Shown: one piece after another, positions 8,759 to 18,710 of the stretch | How positions within the stretch are numbered: the first letter of the stretch is position 1 | Layout: every line of letters begins with the position of its first letter | Origin: Pontibacter korlensis | GTDB taxonomy: Bacteria; Bacteroidota; Bacteroidia; Cytophagales; Hymenobacteraceae | NCBI RefSeq assembly: GCF_000973725.1 | Contig: NZ_CP009621.1 | Coordinates: 3,589,001-3,653,000, forward strand | DNA: 64,000 nucleotides | Direction: 5' to 3' | Notes under the pieces: model-generated | The model's input: the letters and a program-made list of their open reading frames with translations, nothing else | The model's database searches: none | Told to the model about the DNA's origin: nothing | Translations under genes and position numbers: made by a program

Positions 8759-9068
8759 CTAAAGCAGGTTGGATTCTTGGGCTACCTGGCTACTGCGACC
8801 GTATATCTCCCAAGCTGAAACGGTCTGCCCGACCGCCTTATTTCTTATATTACTAGCTGCGTTCACATCCCGGTGCAGGGCATGTTTGCTGCAGCAAAGG
8901 TAACAGCCGGCAAGTGCAGGCGGTAGAACATAGGGTAAGATCAAACCCAACAAAAGTGAAGGGATGTCGCACCACATCCAGGGCGTCTTTGCCCACATCG
9001 GCGCCCAGGTTCTGACAGAGTAAATTCTTCATAGCTGAAAGGGGCTTAAGTGGAAAAAAAACATTCAT
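8759..9068 (-). mobile_element. degraded transposase remnant, TnpB-like C-terminus
   Basis: Reading the minus strand, the frame ending at 8759 finishes with CYLCCSK then HRDVNAASNIRNKAVGQTV and QVAQESNLL. The R-D-V-N-A-A-x-N-I motif after a cysteine pair is the C-terminal zinc-ribbon/RuvC-III end of IS200/IS605-group OrfB (TnpB) proteins. Upstream the frame is shifted, and a second frame from 9068 reads LGADVGKDALDV, which recalls the start of IS110-type transposases; that second call is weak. No complete transposase or terminal ends are visible. I see it as a scar, perhaps of two nested elements. Confidence 0.55.
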
Positions 9069-9429
9069 CTTCCGGGCCTACACTCACTCATGCCTGCGGA
9101 TGGGGCAGCCGCTAGGTACTGTCCAGGCTTTTAAGATGAAGAGAAAGGGAAGGGCTTTCTCCCTCCCTTTCTGTTAGCTTACGTTTAAGAGCCTGATAAA
9201 ATTGCACATACGCTTATACTGCCAAAGATATGAGTGCCAGGGCTTTCTTTGGCATTTAATCGTAATTGGCTTTGCTTTATGTCGGTACAATGGTTGTAAT
9301 CGAAACCAGCAGAAACAACAAAGCCTGCTCACCAAAAGTAAACAGGCTTTGTTTAAGTGATGTATGCTTTGTTATTAAGCCTCTTTTCTATGCCTAAAGC
9401 TGATGGGGGAGTGTAGCGATAAACAAATC
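9069..9429. other. intergenic, no gene recognised
   Basis: About 360 bases between the transposase scar and the lipoprotein gene. Apart from the hairpin at 9317-9353 I see no coding frame or known RNA here. Confidence 0.5.
9317..9353 (-). terminator. hairpin, probable terminator downstream of the lipoprotein gene
   Basis: Stem AACAAAGCCTG (9317-9327) pairs with CAGGCTTTGTT (9343-9353), loop 15 nt, 77 bases beyond the lipoprotein stop. The run of T after the stem on the minus strand is short, so termination is probable but not certain. Confidence 0.55.
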
Positions 9430-10275
9430 TTACTGTACTTTAGTCCAAGTGGAAGTAGTTCTGGCTCCTGTCTGAATATTGGCATACTCGGTAATTAGCT
9501 TATTTCCGTTATCCGTACAGGTAAAGGTTATGGAGTGCGTGCCTGTTGGAACAGCAGGTTTAGAGGTGCTGCCATAGCAGGTAACATTATCGGTGCTTGT
9601 AAAATTGTACGTGATCTTGTTGCCACTTACAGTATACTTAAAACGGAAAATCATAGAGGTACAAATCCCATTGCAATCTGGGTTTTCGGAGTAGCCTTCG
9701 CCATTAGCTCCGAAATAGTAAATAAGGCTCTTGTTACCATTACAAGTAGGGGTGGCCCACTTACCAACAGGACATGCGCTTGTTCCTGTGCCTCCCCCAG
9801 GAAATCCACCCGGAGTACCGCCACCTGTTGGAGACGTAACTACATTCCAGATTATGTCCCAGCTGTTAGGTGCAGAAACATCAATGCCGCTTTCATCTAC
9901 CTCAATGTCAGTATCTACATAAGTTATAGATTGGAGTACATTGTTTAGCTCTGAATTGCTCCACCTTGTTGTGCTTTTTACCACTTTGCCCTGGTACTTG
10001 TTCTTACCAACTTTAACCAGATCCTTAAAATAAGAGTCGCCCAGTTTAAATACAGAAGGGTTTGTGCCTAGCTCATTTTTGCCAAAGTCCACTACTACTC
10101 CCTTGCTACCAGAGATGGTCACGATCATATCGTAGTGGGTTTTAAAGCTACGCTCTATGCTATACTCCGGGTCCTCCTCTTCAGGTGCAGGGGTATCTTC
10201 AGCGTCTGAGTCTCCACATCCTGCCATTATAAGGGTTGAACATAAAATTAAGAAGAGGTAAAAAATGTGTTTCAT
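9430..10275 (-). CDS. hypothetical lipoprotein
   Basis: The start is set at ATG 10275 because a lipoprotein signal peptide follows directly (MKHIFYLFLILCSTLIMAGC, Cys at residue 20), followed by an acidic Asp/Glu/Pro-rich linker. The product is 281 residues. The N-terminal half has no family I recognise; a Gly/Pro/Thr-rich spacer (TGGGTPGGFPGGG, about residues 156-168) joins it to a C-terminal part with three or four cysteines (ACPVGKWATPTCNG, NPDCNGICTS) that resembles lipocalin-like or 'CPVGKW' beta-barrel domains found in Bacteroidota lipoproteins. It is probably anchored to the outer membrane. The IS element sits about 170 bases upstream and may have displaced its promoter. Confidence 0.7.
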   Translation of the reverse strand: MKHIFYLFLILCSTLIMAGCGDSDAEDTPAPEEEDPEYSIERSFKTHYDMIVTISGSKGVVVDFGKNELGTNPSVFKLGDSYFKDLVKVGKNKYQGKVVKSTTRWSNSELNNVLQSITYVDTDIEVDESGIDVSAPNSWDIIWNVVTSPTGGGTPGGFPGGGTGTSACPVGKWATPTCNGNKSLIYYFGANGEGYSENPDCNGICTSMIFRFKYTVSGNKITYNFTSTDNVTCYGSTSKPAVPTGTHSITFTCTDNGNKLITEYANIQTGARTTSTWTKVQ

Positions 10276-10443
10276 GTATAGTATTTTAAAAATTAACTTC
10301 CAAAAGTACCATCTTAACATATGCTGTGCAATATGTGGTATGGATTTGCCCACAACTATTTAGTGAACGGAACAGGAGGTGATAAGCAGTTGTAGTGGAG
10401 TGGTGACCAAGGGGCTCATATTGTGCTGAGATGTAAAATAAAA

Positions 10444-12235
10444 GGGGGCTGTCCAAAAAGGGCGGCCCCTTTTTCATTTTCTCCTCTTTTGCTATTTTAG
10501 GGAGTATGAAAAGGCGCAACGTTGTTTTCAAGGAGCAGCCGGGCCACCAGGTGGTCCTCTTCCCCCAGCGCATCGGAGACCGCATCCCGGAAGACCACCC
10601 GGTGCGGCTCGTGGACCGGGTGGTGGACGAGCTCAACATCGACCGCATTATGGCCACCTACAAGGGCGGGGGCACCAGCAGCTACCACCCCCGCATGCTG
10701 CTCAAGGTGCTCTTCTACGCCTACCTCAATAACATCTACTCCTGCCGCCGCATCGCCCGGGCATTGGAGGAGAACATCCACTTCATATGGCTCTCGGGCG
10801 GCAGCACCCCCGACTTCCGCACCATCAACGACTTCCGCTCCCGCCGCCTCAAGAACCAGATCCAGGACTTGTTTGCCGAGCTGGTGCGCCTCTTAAACCG
10901 CCTGGGCTACGTGAGCCTGGAGACCCAGTACGTGGACGGCACCAAGCTGGAGGCAGCCGCCAATCGCTATACTTTCGTGTGGCGGGGCTCAGTGGAGAAG
11001 AACAAGCAAAAGCTGGAGACAAAGATCAAGGCCGTGCTCTCGGACATCAAGCAGGCCATCAAAGAAGACAGGAAAGCGCCTCAGGAGCAGCCGCCCGAGA
11101 AGGTGGACGCCCAGCGCCTGAAAGAGGAGATCCGCCAGCTCAACGAGCGCGTGGCTGAGCTGGACAAGCAGGCCCGCAAGCAGGTGGAGAAACTGGAGAA
11201 AGAGCACCTGCCGCGACTACAAAAATACGAGGAGCAGCTAGAGAAGCTCGGTGAGAGGAACAGCTATAGCAAAACAGACGAGGATGCCACTTTCATGCGG
11301 ATGAAAGAAGACCACATGAAGAACGGGCAGCTGAAGCCCGCCTACAACGTGCAGATCAGCTCCGAGGGCCAGCTGATCACCAATTTCTCTTTGCACCAGC
11401 GCCCGGGCGACACGGCCACGCTGATCCCGCACCTGGAGCAGTTCCAGGCCCATTACCAGCGGCAGTCAAAAGAAGTGGTGGCCGACGCCGGCTACGGCTC
11501 GGAGCAGAACTACGCCTGGCTCGAAGAGCACCAGGTAGAGGCCTACGTCAAGTACAGCTACTTCCATCAAGAGCAGAAGCGCAAGTTCAAGAACGACATC
11601 TTCCATCCGCCCAGCACCTGTACTACAATGAGCAGCAGGACTTCTTTGTCTGCCCCATGGGCCAGCGCCTGGAGCGGGTGGGCCAGTACACCCGTACTTC
11701 TGAGTTAGGTCATGTCTCCTCTGTCACCCGCTATGCTGCCCGCCGGTGTGAGGGCTGCCCGCTGCGGGGGCAGTGCTTCAAGGGCAGGGGCAACCGCATG
11801 ATCGAGGTCAACCACCGCCTGCGCCAGTTAAAGGCCCGGGCACGGGAGCGGCTCTTGAGTGAGGAGGGAATCCGCCACCGCAAGCGAAGGGCCATTGAGC
11901 CCGAGGCTGTGTTCGGGCAGGTGAAGAGCAACAACCGCTTCACCCGCTTTAGATTGAGAACACTTGCCAAAGCCGAGGTGGACTTTGGCCTGGCGGCCAT
12001 GGCCCACAACCTGCGCAAAATAGCCCGCAAGGGAGTGAAAGCCTTCCGGCAGGCCCTGGAGAGGGGCACCTCCGGCCTTTCCCAGCAGCTAAAACAGCCA
12101 ACTGCGGCTCATACCGGCCTGCTGGACCAGCTGACTACCATTTTCAGCCCGAGAAGAGCCGTTTTCCAGCTGGCCGCCTAAAAAACAAAATCAACCGGAT
12201 AAACCAAAAGAGGCTGCCCTTTCCGGACAGCCTCC
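10444..12235 (+). mobile_element. IS1182-family insertion sequence
   Basis: Imperfect terminal inverted repeats of about 30 bp bound the element: left end GGGGGCTGTCCAAAAAGGGC at 10444, and the right end reads GGAGGCTGTCCGGAAAGGGC on the opposite strand from 12235. They enclose one transposase gene. Base composition is much richer in G+C than the flanking genes, with C/G-ending codons, which suggests recent arrival from another genome. I see no clear target-site duplication. It inserted between the lipoprotein promoter region and the 3' end of the GAF gene, breaking no gene. Confidence 0.88.
10506..12181 (+). pseudogene. IS1182-family DDE transposase, frameshifted
   Basis: The N-terminal frame (10506 to about 11610) contains the IS1182 helix-turn-helix region ([20 protein letters not shown]), the first catalytic Asp ([11 protein letters not shown]) and the second ([15 protein letters not shown]), separated by a charged coiled-coil insert at about residues 165-250. 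At about 11606-11612, in the bases CCGCCCAGC, the frame shifts by one base; the sequence then continues in the +1 frame as [14 protein letters not shown] through to the stop at 12181, including the C-rich CEGCPLRGQCF and the final catalytic Glu region (IEPEAVFGQVKSN). One inserted base would restore a protein of about 558 residues. IS1182 transposases are normally a single frame, so this copy is probably inactive or carries a sequencing indel. Confidence 0.85.
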
Positions 12236-12262
12236 TGCTGATGACAGTTGTTAAGGTACAGT

Positions 12263-12799
12263 TTAGCCTACCTCAGTTCTGCGCTTGTTCTCTTCGAGTT
12301 CATTAACAATGATGGCTGCCAAACCTTCCAGCACATCTTCATCTTCGGTGGTAAAATCTCTTGGCTTGGTATCGCCGATGCCAAGTACACCGATACAGTA
12401 ACCCTCCAGTGTGCGTATTGGGGCCCCTGCATAAAAGCGCAACCCAAAATCTCCATGAACAAAGGGGTTGTTAGAAAGACAAGGCTCTTCCTTGGCATTT
12501 CTAAAAACAGTTACTTCTTCCCGAAGTATAGCCTGAGAGCAAAGCGTTACATCCCGGTCAACAATATCATAACCGTCCAAGCCTATACTCGAATCAATAA
12601 GTGCATGTTCCTTATCCTGGAAATTGATCAGGGCTATTGGCACATTAAATATGTGAGCTGCCATACCTACAACATGCTGAAAAGTGCCTGACTTTACATA
12701 CTCTTTTGTTATGTTATAACCATACAGCTTAGCAATTCTTTCTTCTTCTTTAGCTGAGTCTTGTAGCGAAGTCAGTGTGTTATCCATTAAGGGTTTCAT
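12263..12799 (-). CDS. GAF domain-containing protein
   Basis: A 178-residue cytoplasmic protein that is mostly one GAF domain (about residues 25-165; FQHVVGMAAHIFNVPIALIN, the central DRDVTLCSQAI, and RFYAGAPIRTLEGYCIGVLG). This N-L-x-V-P-I-A-L-I-N/F-x-A-G-x-P-L/I pattern is that of small stand-alone GAF sensors found next to two-component kinases in Bacteroidota. The PAS-rich histidine kinase gene lies 108 bases upstream on the same strand and may be transcribed with it. The ligand is unknown; there is no output domain, so it would act through protein contact. Confidence 0.82.
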   Translation of the reverse strand: MKPLMDNTLTSLQDSAKEEERIAKLYGYNITKEYVKSGTFQHVVGMAAHIFNVPIALINFQDKEHALIDSSIGLDGYDIVDRDVTLCSQAILREEVTVFRNAKEEPCLSNNPFVHGDFGLRFYAGAPIRTLEGYCIGVLGIGDTKPRDFTTEDEDVLEGLAAIIVNELEENKRRTEVG

Positions 12800-12907
12800 T
12801 CTAAAATTAGGCGATAGACTAATTGTTACTGCTGTAGCTGTTTCTTCAGCTTAAGCAGTAAATTAGCTGGTGTCATAGCAAGTCTACTTATTGAATTATA
12901 CTTAGTA

Positions 12908-15900
12908 CTAAGCCTTTGGTAAGTATATCAAAAATCTGGTTCCTTTGTTAACTTGGCTGGCTACTTCCACATGGCCACCCATTGCTTCCAAGTGTGTTTT
13001 AACCAGGTACAGTCCGATGCCTTTGCCCTTCTTATCCGCGTGAAAGCGCTTGTAGAGCTTAAAAACATTGTCATTGGCCTGCTTCAAATCAAATCCTGAG
13101 CCGTTATCAGAAACAGAGATAAGTATACCTTTCTCAAAATTTCCGAAGCTTCTGATCTGGACCTCAAGTGGGCGCTGATCAGATCTGTACTTGATGGCGT
13201 TAGACAGGAGGTTATAGAAGATGCTGTAAATGTAGGCTTTATTTGCTCTTACATTCAAGCCTTCGCTTATGCTATCAATAACTGTCCCTCCACAGCTTTT
13301 AAGAGGCTCTTCCAAAGAAGATAGTGCCTGCTGAATTACAGTTTTTACATCTATCAGCTCTTTTTCTAAAGTGCCTTTGCTGTCTCTGATGCTTAAGATC
13401 ATACTCACATCGCGCAGAACACCATCTAGCTGTACTACACTTTGATTCAGGTTATCAAGGGCTTTGTCGAAGAGAGGGGAGTCTTTGGGAACCCGAGACA
13501 ACAGTCCAGTAAGACCCAAAGCATTCGCAACCGGTGAGCGTAAGTTATGGGACACAATGTAGGTGAACTGCAGCAGATCACTGTTTTGCTTATAGAGATC
13601 CTGCGTAAGTTTCACTAAGTTGGCCTCAGCCTCTTTCATCATAGTGGCGTCCTGCTGAATGGCAATAAATTGCGTTACCTTTCCATCTTCACCAAATATT
13701 GGTGTGATATCCATTGATACCCAGAATTTCTCTCCTGATTTTCTGTAGTTGATGAGCGTAGCATTTGTGTGGAGGCCCTGCTGAATTCTCTCGCTCATCA
13801 TCTTGACAGTACTCTCCTCCGTTTCCTGGCCTTGTAGTAAGGCTCCAGGTTTCTTGCCCATAATCTCAGGAAGGGTATAGCCTGTTATTTTTGTAAAGCC
13901 TTCGTTTACCCATTCTGTTAACCCTTCTGCATCTGTAATGATAACGCCATTATCCGTTTTGCTGGCCACCAGCGAAAGCTTCTCCAGCTCTTTTCTGGCT
14001 TTAACCTTATCTGTGATATCTGTCTGCAGGTTAACAAACCTTAAAAGATTGCCGCTTTCATCATAGATTGGATTGACTTGCACCGATACCCAAATGTCTT
14101 CTCCTGTCTTCTTTCGGTAGAGGATTTCTACTTCAGCAGGCAAGCCAGTAATCATTTTTTCCCGCAACACCTTATAGGGTTTAACATCGGCATCCTTGCT
14201 GTGCAGCAATTCAAATGGCACCTTGCCAATCGCCTCCTCAAAGCAATAACCTGTTAGTCGGCTAAAGCCGTCGTTAACCCATTCTATCTTTAACTCTTTG
14301 TCTAAGATAAGAACACTACTGTTTACCTTGCTAGCCACTAACGACAGCTTCTCCAGCTCCTGTTCCGCTTTCTTTTTATCAGAGATATCGGTTTGAATGG
14401 TGATGAACTTAGAAAGTTCATTGCTTTCGTTAAACACAGGATTTATCTGAACAGACAGCCAGGTTAACTCCCCATTCTTTTTGACATTCTGTATGTCGAA
14501 CGAGACAGGCTTGCCGCGGAGCATGTCTTCTTTGACAAGATCAAAACTTTGTGTGTCAATCAGTTCTCTATGTAATAGATCTGACGGCCTTTTGCCTATG
14601 GCTTCCTCCAGAGTATAGCCAGTAAGCTTTGTGAAACTTTCATTTACCCATTCAATTCTGCGAGATGAATCAGTGATGATAACACCATTAGTAGTGTTAT
14701 TGGCTACTAGTGACAGTTTCTGGAGCTCTTTCTGCGCTTTTACTTTCTCTGTAATATCGCTGAAGTAGATGGACAGGCCATCCTCAGACGGATAGGCTTT
14801 TACGTTAAGCCACAAACCAAGTTGGTCTGAGTAGGCATCGAAATGAATTGTATTCCCCGTTTCCATGGCATGCCGGTACTTATCGTAGAAAACGGTGTCT
14901 GTGCCTTCAGGATATATATCAAAAAAGCTTCTGCCTATAAAGTTTTCTTTCTTAAGCTTTGTCTGCCGTTCGAACTCACTGTTTACATAAGTATATGTCC
15001 AGTTTCTGTCGATAGTACAGAAGGCGTCAGTTATACTTTCAAAGATGTTTGTAAGTTTTCTGGCATGTTCCTTTAAAGTATCCTGGTAATTAGTGATGTC
15101 CGTGATGTTCTTCAGGATAGAGTGAACGGCTATCACCTTACCATTAACATTTACAGGAATCTTAGTGATATCAAGCACTTTATAGCCATAGCCATCAAAG
15201 TCAGCTTTTAAAACAAACTTAACAATCTTGCCACTAAAAGCTTCCTTTAGATGATGCATACATACTTCCACTGCATCAGGTGGGATGAAGTTGGTAATGT
15301 GACGATGTATGATTTCTGATTTAGGTAGACCAATATGAGCCTCTGCTGCATGGTTAGCATCTAACACAAAGCCGTCCTTGTCCTCTATAAGAACAGTATC
15401 AGGGTTTTCCTCAAACATGGCTTTGAAGCGCTGCTCACTTTCCAGAAGCCGCTGCTCGTTTGCGAATCGCTCAGTTACATCCCGCGAACTTGTAACCAGT
15501 GCTCTTACGGCAGAATTATGTAGCTGATTACTGATGGTTGTTTCAAGACGCCTCCACTCTCCACTAGCATGCTTAAACCTGAAGTCCGACATGGTGGTGT
15601 GTCCCTCTGTAGCCAGTACCTGCTCTAGCTTCTGCTGTACAAAGTCTAGATCATCGGGGTGAATAAGCTCTAAAGCGCTTACCCCAATCAGCTGCCCATG
15701 AGTATAGCCCAAAATGCGTTCTGTGGAACCACTGCTATAGGTAAACACTACATTTTCATCGAACAGGGCCAGCATATCGGAACCATGCTCTACCAATACT
15801 CTATGGCGTTCTTCCTTTTCATAAAGCTTTTGCTGGCCTACCTTCTGCTCGGTCACGTCTCGGCCAACAAAGCAAATAAGGTCAACGTCTTCTGACCATG

Positions 15901-16201
15901 CACCAGCCCACTCAATATGTACAACACGACCGTCTTTATGTATATAGCGGTTGCTTAGTGTAATCTTCGCTTTGCTTTTGAGTAGTTTCTGTGTGGCTTT
16001 GCTACTTGCTTGGACATCATCTGGGTGTATAAAGTCGTAAAAATGCCTGCCTAGCATTTCTCTACTTTCATATCCTAAGATTACTTTGAAAGCATTGTTC
16101 ACATATTGGATGTAGCCGTGCTGATCTGTACTCCCAAAGAGGTCCAGGGAGGTGTTGATCATTTTCTCGAATACACCAAGGCGCTTGTCAGGCTTCATCA
16201 A
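12908..16201 (-). CDS. multi-PAS sensor histidine kinase
   Basis: A 1097-residue kinase with no predicted membrane segment, hence probably cytoplasmic. I count seven PAS/PAC units: starting near residues 12, 133, 260, 385, 505, 625 and 750 (typical pieces are GYIQYVNNAFKVILGYESRE and the repeated LSLVA..NGVIITD...WVNE.FTKLTGYTL). The last three are close duplicates of each other. A HisKA domain follows with the phosphoacceptor His885 (SHNLRSP), then HATPase_c with the N box (NAIKYRS), G1 (DNGSGFD) and G2 (KGKGIGLYLVK). There is no receiver domain, and no response regulator is adjacent. Ligands for the PAS domains are not evident. Confidence 0.9.
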   Translation of the reverse strand: MMKPDKRLGVFEKMINTSLDLFGSTDQHGYIQYVNNAFKVILGYESREMLGRHFYDFIHPDDVQASSKATQKLLKSKAKITLSNRYIHKDGRVVHIEWAGAWSEDVDLICFVGRDVTEQKVGQQKLYEKEERHRVLVEHGSDMLALFDENVVFTYSSGSTERILGYTHGQLIGVSALELIHPDDLDFVQQKLEQVLATEGHTTMSDFRFKHASGEWRRLETTISNQLHNSAVRALVTSSRDVTERFANEQRLLESEQRFKAMFEENPDTVLIEDKDGFVLDANHAAEAHIGLPKSEIIHRHITNFIPPDAVEVCMHHLKEAFSGKIVKFVLKADFDGYGYKVLDITKIPVNVNGKVIAVHSILKNITDITNYQDTLKEHARKLTNIFESITDAFCTIDRNWTYTYVNSEFERQTKLKKENFIGRSFFDIYPEGTDTVFYDKYRHAMETGNTIHFDAYSDQLGLWLNVKAYPSEDGLSIYFSDITEKVKAQKELQKLSLVANNTTNGVIITDSSRRIEWVNESFTKLTGYTLEEAIGKRPSDLLHRELIDTQSFDLVKEDMLRGKPVSFDIQNVKKNGELTWLSVQINPVFNESNELSKFITIQTDISDKKKAEQELEKLSLVASKVNSSVLILDKELKIEWVNDGFSRLTGYCFEEAIGKVPFELLHSKDADVKPYKVLREKMITGLPAEVEILYRKKTGEDIWVSVQVNPIYDESGNLLRFVNLQTDITDKVKARKELEKLSLVASKTDNGVIITDAEGLTEWVNEGFTKITGYTLPEIMGKKPGALLQGQETEESTVKMMSERIQQGLHTNATLINYRKSGEKFWVSMDITPIFGEDGKVTQFIAIQQDATMMKEAEANLVKLTQDLYKQNSDLLQFTYIVSHNLRSPVANALGLTGLLSRVPKDSPLFDKALDNLNQSVVQLDGVLRDVSMILSIRDSKGTLEKELIDVKTVIQQALSSLEEPLKSCGGTVIDSISEGLNVRANKAYIYSIFYNLLSNAIKYRSDQRPLEVQIRSFGNFEKGILISVSDNGSGFDLKQANDNVFKLYKRFHADKKGKGIGLYLVKTHLEAMGGHVEVASQVNKGTRFLIYLPKA

Positions 16202-16551
16202 TTTTGGCTAAAAGTTGAATTGTACGTTGGGTCTTGGTAAATTTATATTGATAGCTGCAGTACTATAGCTGTTATCAGTAAATTAAGCTGCAAACAAGTT
16301 AATAAAATAAAAAATTCCGCTCTAGTGATTGTTCTAGATTTTTTTCGGTGTTAGATAAGTATAATTTTAGGCTCAGAGCGAAAGTTATATTAGCTCCTAT
16401 AAAGGTGTAATGAGCTGGTGCTTAGATTTCTATAGTTGTAAAAAATACAGGGGGCCATACATTCACAGTATGGCCCCCTGTATACGAAAGAATATCTTGT
16501 GTTATATATATCAGGTACGTGTACTTACCTTCTGATAAGTATGTGCTCGTA
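16202..16551. other. intergenic with mscS terminator
   Basis: A 350-base gap between the kinase start and the channel gene stop. It should contain the kinase promoter near its left end. Apart from the strong hairpin at 16445-16483 I see nothing else in it. Confidence 0.6.
16445..16483 (-). terminator. rho-independent terminator of the MscS-type gene
   Basis: A perfect 16-bp stem (ATACAGGGGGCCATAC and its complement, loop 16461-16467). On the minus strand it continues into a run of six T. It lies about 70 bases beyond the channel stop codon. Confidence 0.9.
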
Positions 16552-18357
16552 CTAAGAGGTTTTGCTTCGCATAATTGATCCTTCAGGTGGATATGGTATT
16601 GTATTGCTGAGCTTGCTGATATGCTCAGGAGTAAAATTAGGAATCTGCATATTGCCTGTTTTCCGCCACTTGCGAACCTGCTCTTCGGCTTCTGTCGTTT
16701 TGTCTTTCGACACTCCCTGGTCCTTTGCTATGTACAGTGTCTGCGAAGGGAAGGCGAAACCGGTGCCGCTTTCTTCAATCACATCCATCATGCGCAGGTA
16801 TAAGTCCTCCTGTATCTCCAGAAACTGGTTAAAGTCGATGGCATTTACATAGGCAAAAATCTCTAAATTCAGGGAGTCAGCTCCAATCTCAGTAAAGCGT
16901 ATTCTGGCCGGATCAGGGTCCACTTTTGGGTGGGCATACAATATTTTACGAAGCTCTACCAGTAGGTACCGCATCTGATCTGGGCTTGTCTCGAAGCGCA
17001 GGCCGAACTTTGGATGAAACCAGAAGCGATCGCGATGCGCATAGTTCTCAATCTTGAGAGATGAAAACTCACCGTTCGGAATGGTAACGATAGTACGCTC
17101 GAGTGTACGAATGCGTGTAGAGCGCATACCTATCTGCTCTACTGTGCCTACTGTGTCGCCTACTTTACAGAAATCCCCAACACGTACGGGTTGATCCGCT
17201 ATAAGTGTAACACTGCCAACAAAGTTCTCTACTGTCTTTTGTGCACCCAAGGCTAGGGCGATACCACCAATACCCAGTGCGGCTATACCTGTTGTAACGT
17301 CAAATCCGAAGGAATCCAGCAAGATGATACAACCTATGACCATAAGAGCTAGTTTAAAGGCGCGGCGTACAAAAAGCACAGCAGATACTCCTGCCATGTT
17401 GTTCCGGTGTGCAAGCCTTCTCCCCGTAAATTGAGTTGTAGCATCAATTAGGCGCCAAAGAAGCAGTAGCACTGCAGCCATAAACACGATGAAGGTAACT
17501 TCGCTGAACCGCTGGCGAACGATAATAGATAAGCCTACCTGCTGGCTGGCTGCAACAAAAACCCAGACGGTAAGGCAAATCCTGAGCGGTAAGGTGAAAG
17601 CCTTTACGATGCCGGCTGTGGGCTCAGTCCGTGCTCTATGCCAAAATATAGGTGTGACAACAAGAACTAACCTTGTGATACCCCAGGCTATAAAATAAGC
17701 TACTATCAGGAGAATCAGTATAGCCAGCCAATGACTTACTGGCACGCCTCCCCACTTATTTTCTTCTAAGACGTATGGTGAAAGTTTATTTACTAAGGGA
17801 GTACTTATCTCTTCTCCGGCCTTAAGCGGTATTCTGCTAACTGTTTGAGAAGAAAACTGCCAGACAGGAGCACCAGTTGAGTCCTCTACTTTTTCCAGCA
17901 TCAAATCGAAGCTCTCCCCATTAACGGTGGCTGTGCCCACACGCTCCAGGTTTGGCCCTAGGTTGTCTTCTTGATTCCCTTCCGTGTCATTACTTATGAG
18001 AGAGTATGGAAATATTGTTCCGCTTTGATCCAGTAAGCGCTGTAAAGCCTGTGCCAGTTTTGTCTCATCCTGGTTTTCTTGTAGCGATGGGTCTACCCTT
18101 AAGAAGTTGGCGGCCTTAGCATAGTCTTCTCTTGCTACAGCTTTTATGAATCCTGACACAGTGCCGCGAGGTGTGCGCCTGCCAAGAGAGTCTTCTGGCC
18201 ATGCGGGTGCTGAAGCCTGCTCTGTACTGTCGGCAGCAGGTGGAGGCAACAACTGGGCATGAGATGGGGTGGTGGCTAAAGCAAGAAACGTTATACTGCA
18301 GGCAACTAAAAATCGTAAAAAATTATGGGTGGTAGTTTGTCTTGTTGAATTGGGCAT
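16552..18357 (-). CDS. MscS-family mechanosensitive ion channel with signal peptide
   Basis: The start is placed at ATG 18357, which gives a signal peptide (FLRFLVACSITFLALA, cleavage near SHAQ); an in-frame upstream ATG at 18426 adds a basic leader with no support. The 601-residue product has a periplasmic N-terminal domain, then about five membrane helices from residue 205, and the MscS pore helix and beta domain (ITALGIGGIALALGAQ-like: GIAALGIGGIALALGAQKTV, then VRVGDFCKVGDTVGTV and RTIVTIPNGEF). These channels release solutes upon osmotic downshock; large members with periplasmic domains may have other gating. The gene is monocistronic and divergent from tetR. Confidence 0.88.
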   Translation of the reverse strand: MPNSTRQTTTHNFLRFLVACSITFLALATTPSHAQLLPPPAADSTEQASAPAWPEDSLGRRTPRGTVSGFIKAVAREDYAKAANFLRVDPSLQENQDETKLAQALQRLLDQSGTIFPYSLISNDTEGNQEDNLGPNLERVGTATVNGESFDLMLEKVEDSTGAPVWQFSSQTVSRIPLKAGEEISTPLVNKLSPYVLEENKWGGVPVSHWLAILILLIVAYFIAWGITRLVLVVTPIFWHRARTEPTAGIVKAFTLPLRICLTVWVFVAASQQVGLSIIVRQRFSEVTFIVFMAAVLLLLWRLIDATTQFTGRRLAHRNNMAGVSAVLFVRRAFKLALMVIGCIILLDSFGFDVTTGIAALGIGGIALALGAQKTVENFVGSVTLIADQPVRVGDFCKVGDTVGTVEQIGMRSTRIRTLERTIVTIPNGEFSSLKIENYAHRDRFWFHPKFGLRFETSPDQMRYLLVELRKILYAHPKVDPDPARIRFTEIGADSLNLEIFAYVNAIDFNQFLEIQEDLYLRMMDVIEESGTGFAFPSQTLYIAKDQGVSKDKTTEAEEQVRKWRKTGNMQIPNFTPEHISKLSNTIPYPPEGSIMRSKTS

Positions 18358-18677
18358 TGATTTTAAATACTGTTTTCTGAGCGTATGTATACGGATGATG
18401 CGCTTATCGTTACTGAAGAAGAACATCAGTTGCCATAACTCACCAGCAGCATCAGCTGCATCTTAATTAATGGAGATAAGCCTCGATAGGCATGGCACTC
18501 AAGGTGGAGTAGGAGCCACAGGTCTTGTTAGACTAGTTGTTTTTTTATGGATAACAGGTTCGTCCAAAGTATGTTGAAGTATGTTAGGTGTGGGTTCCTG
18601 TGTCGGTATTTTATCTGCGAACCAGGGAAGGGGTGTCTTATGAGCAGTGTCTCGTAAATTTTAGGAAGTAGAAAGTT

Positions 18678-18710
18678 TTTGTGGATTAGACAATCCTTAT
18701 TGTACCTTTG
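18678..18710 (+). promoter_or_regulatory. predicted promoter of tetR, Bacteroidota type
   Basis: TTTG at 18678-18681 and TACCTTTG at 18703-18710 (matching TAnnTTTG) are separated by 21 bases, close to the usual spacing of Bacteroidota housekeeping promoters. The operator at 18708 overlaps the downstream box, so binding there would block transcription. Confidence 0.65.

Noticed and set aside
9535-9948. Plus-strand frame of 137 codons opposite the lipoprotein gene
   Set aside because: It is a shadow of the lipoprotein coding strand, which has a clear lipobox and natural composition.
10522-11207. Long alternative frames inside the IS element
   Set aside because: High G+C makes stop codons rare in all frames; only the DDE transposase frame carries family motifs.
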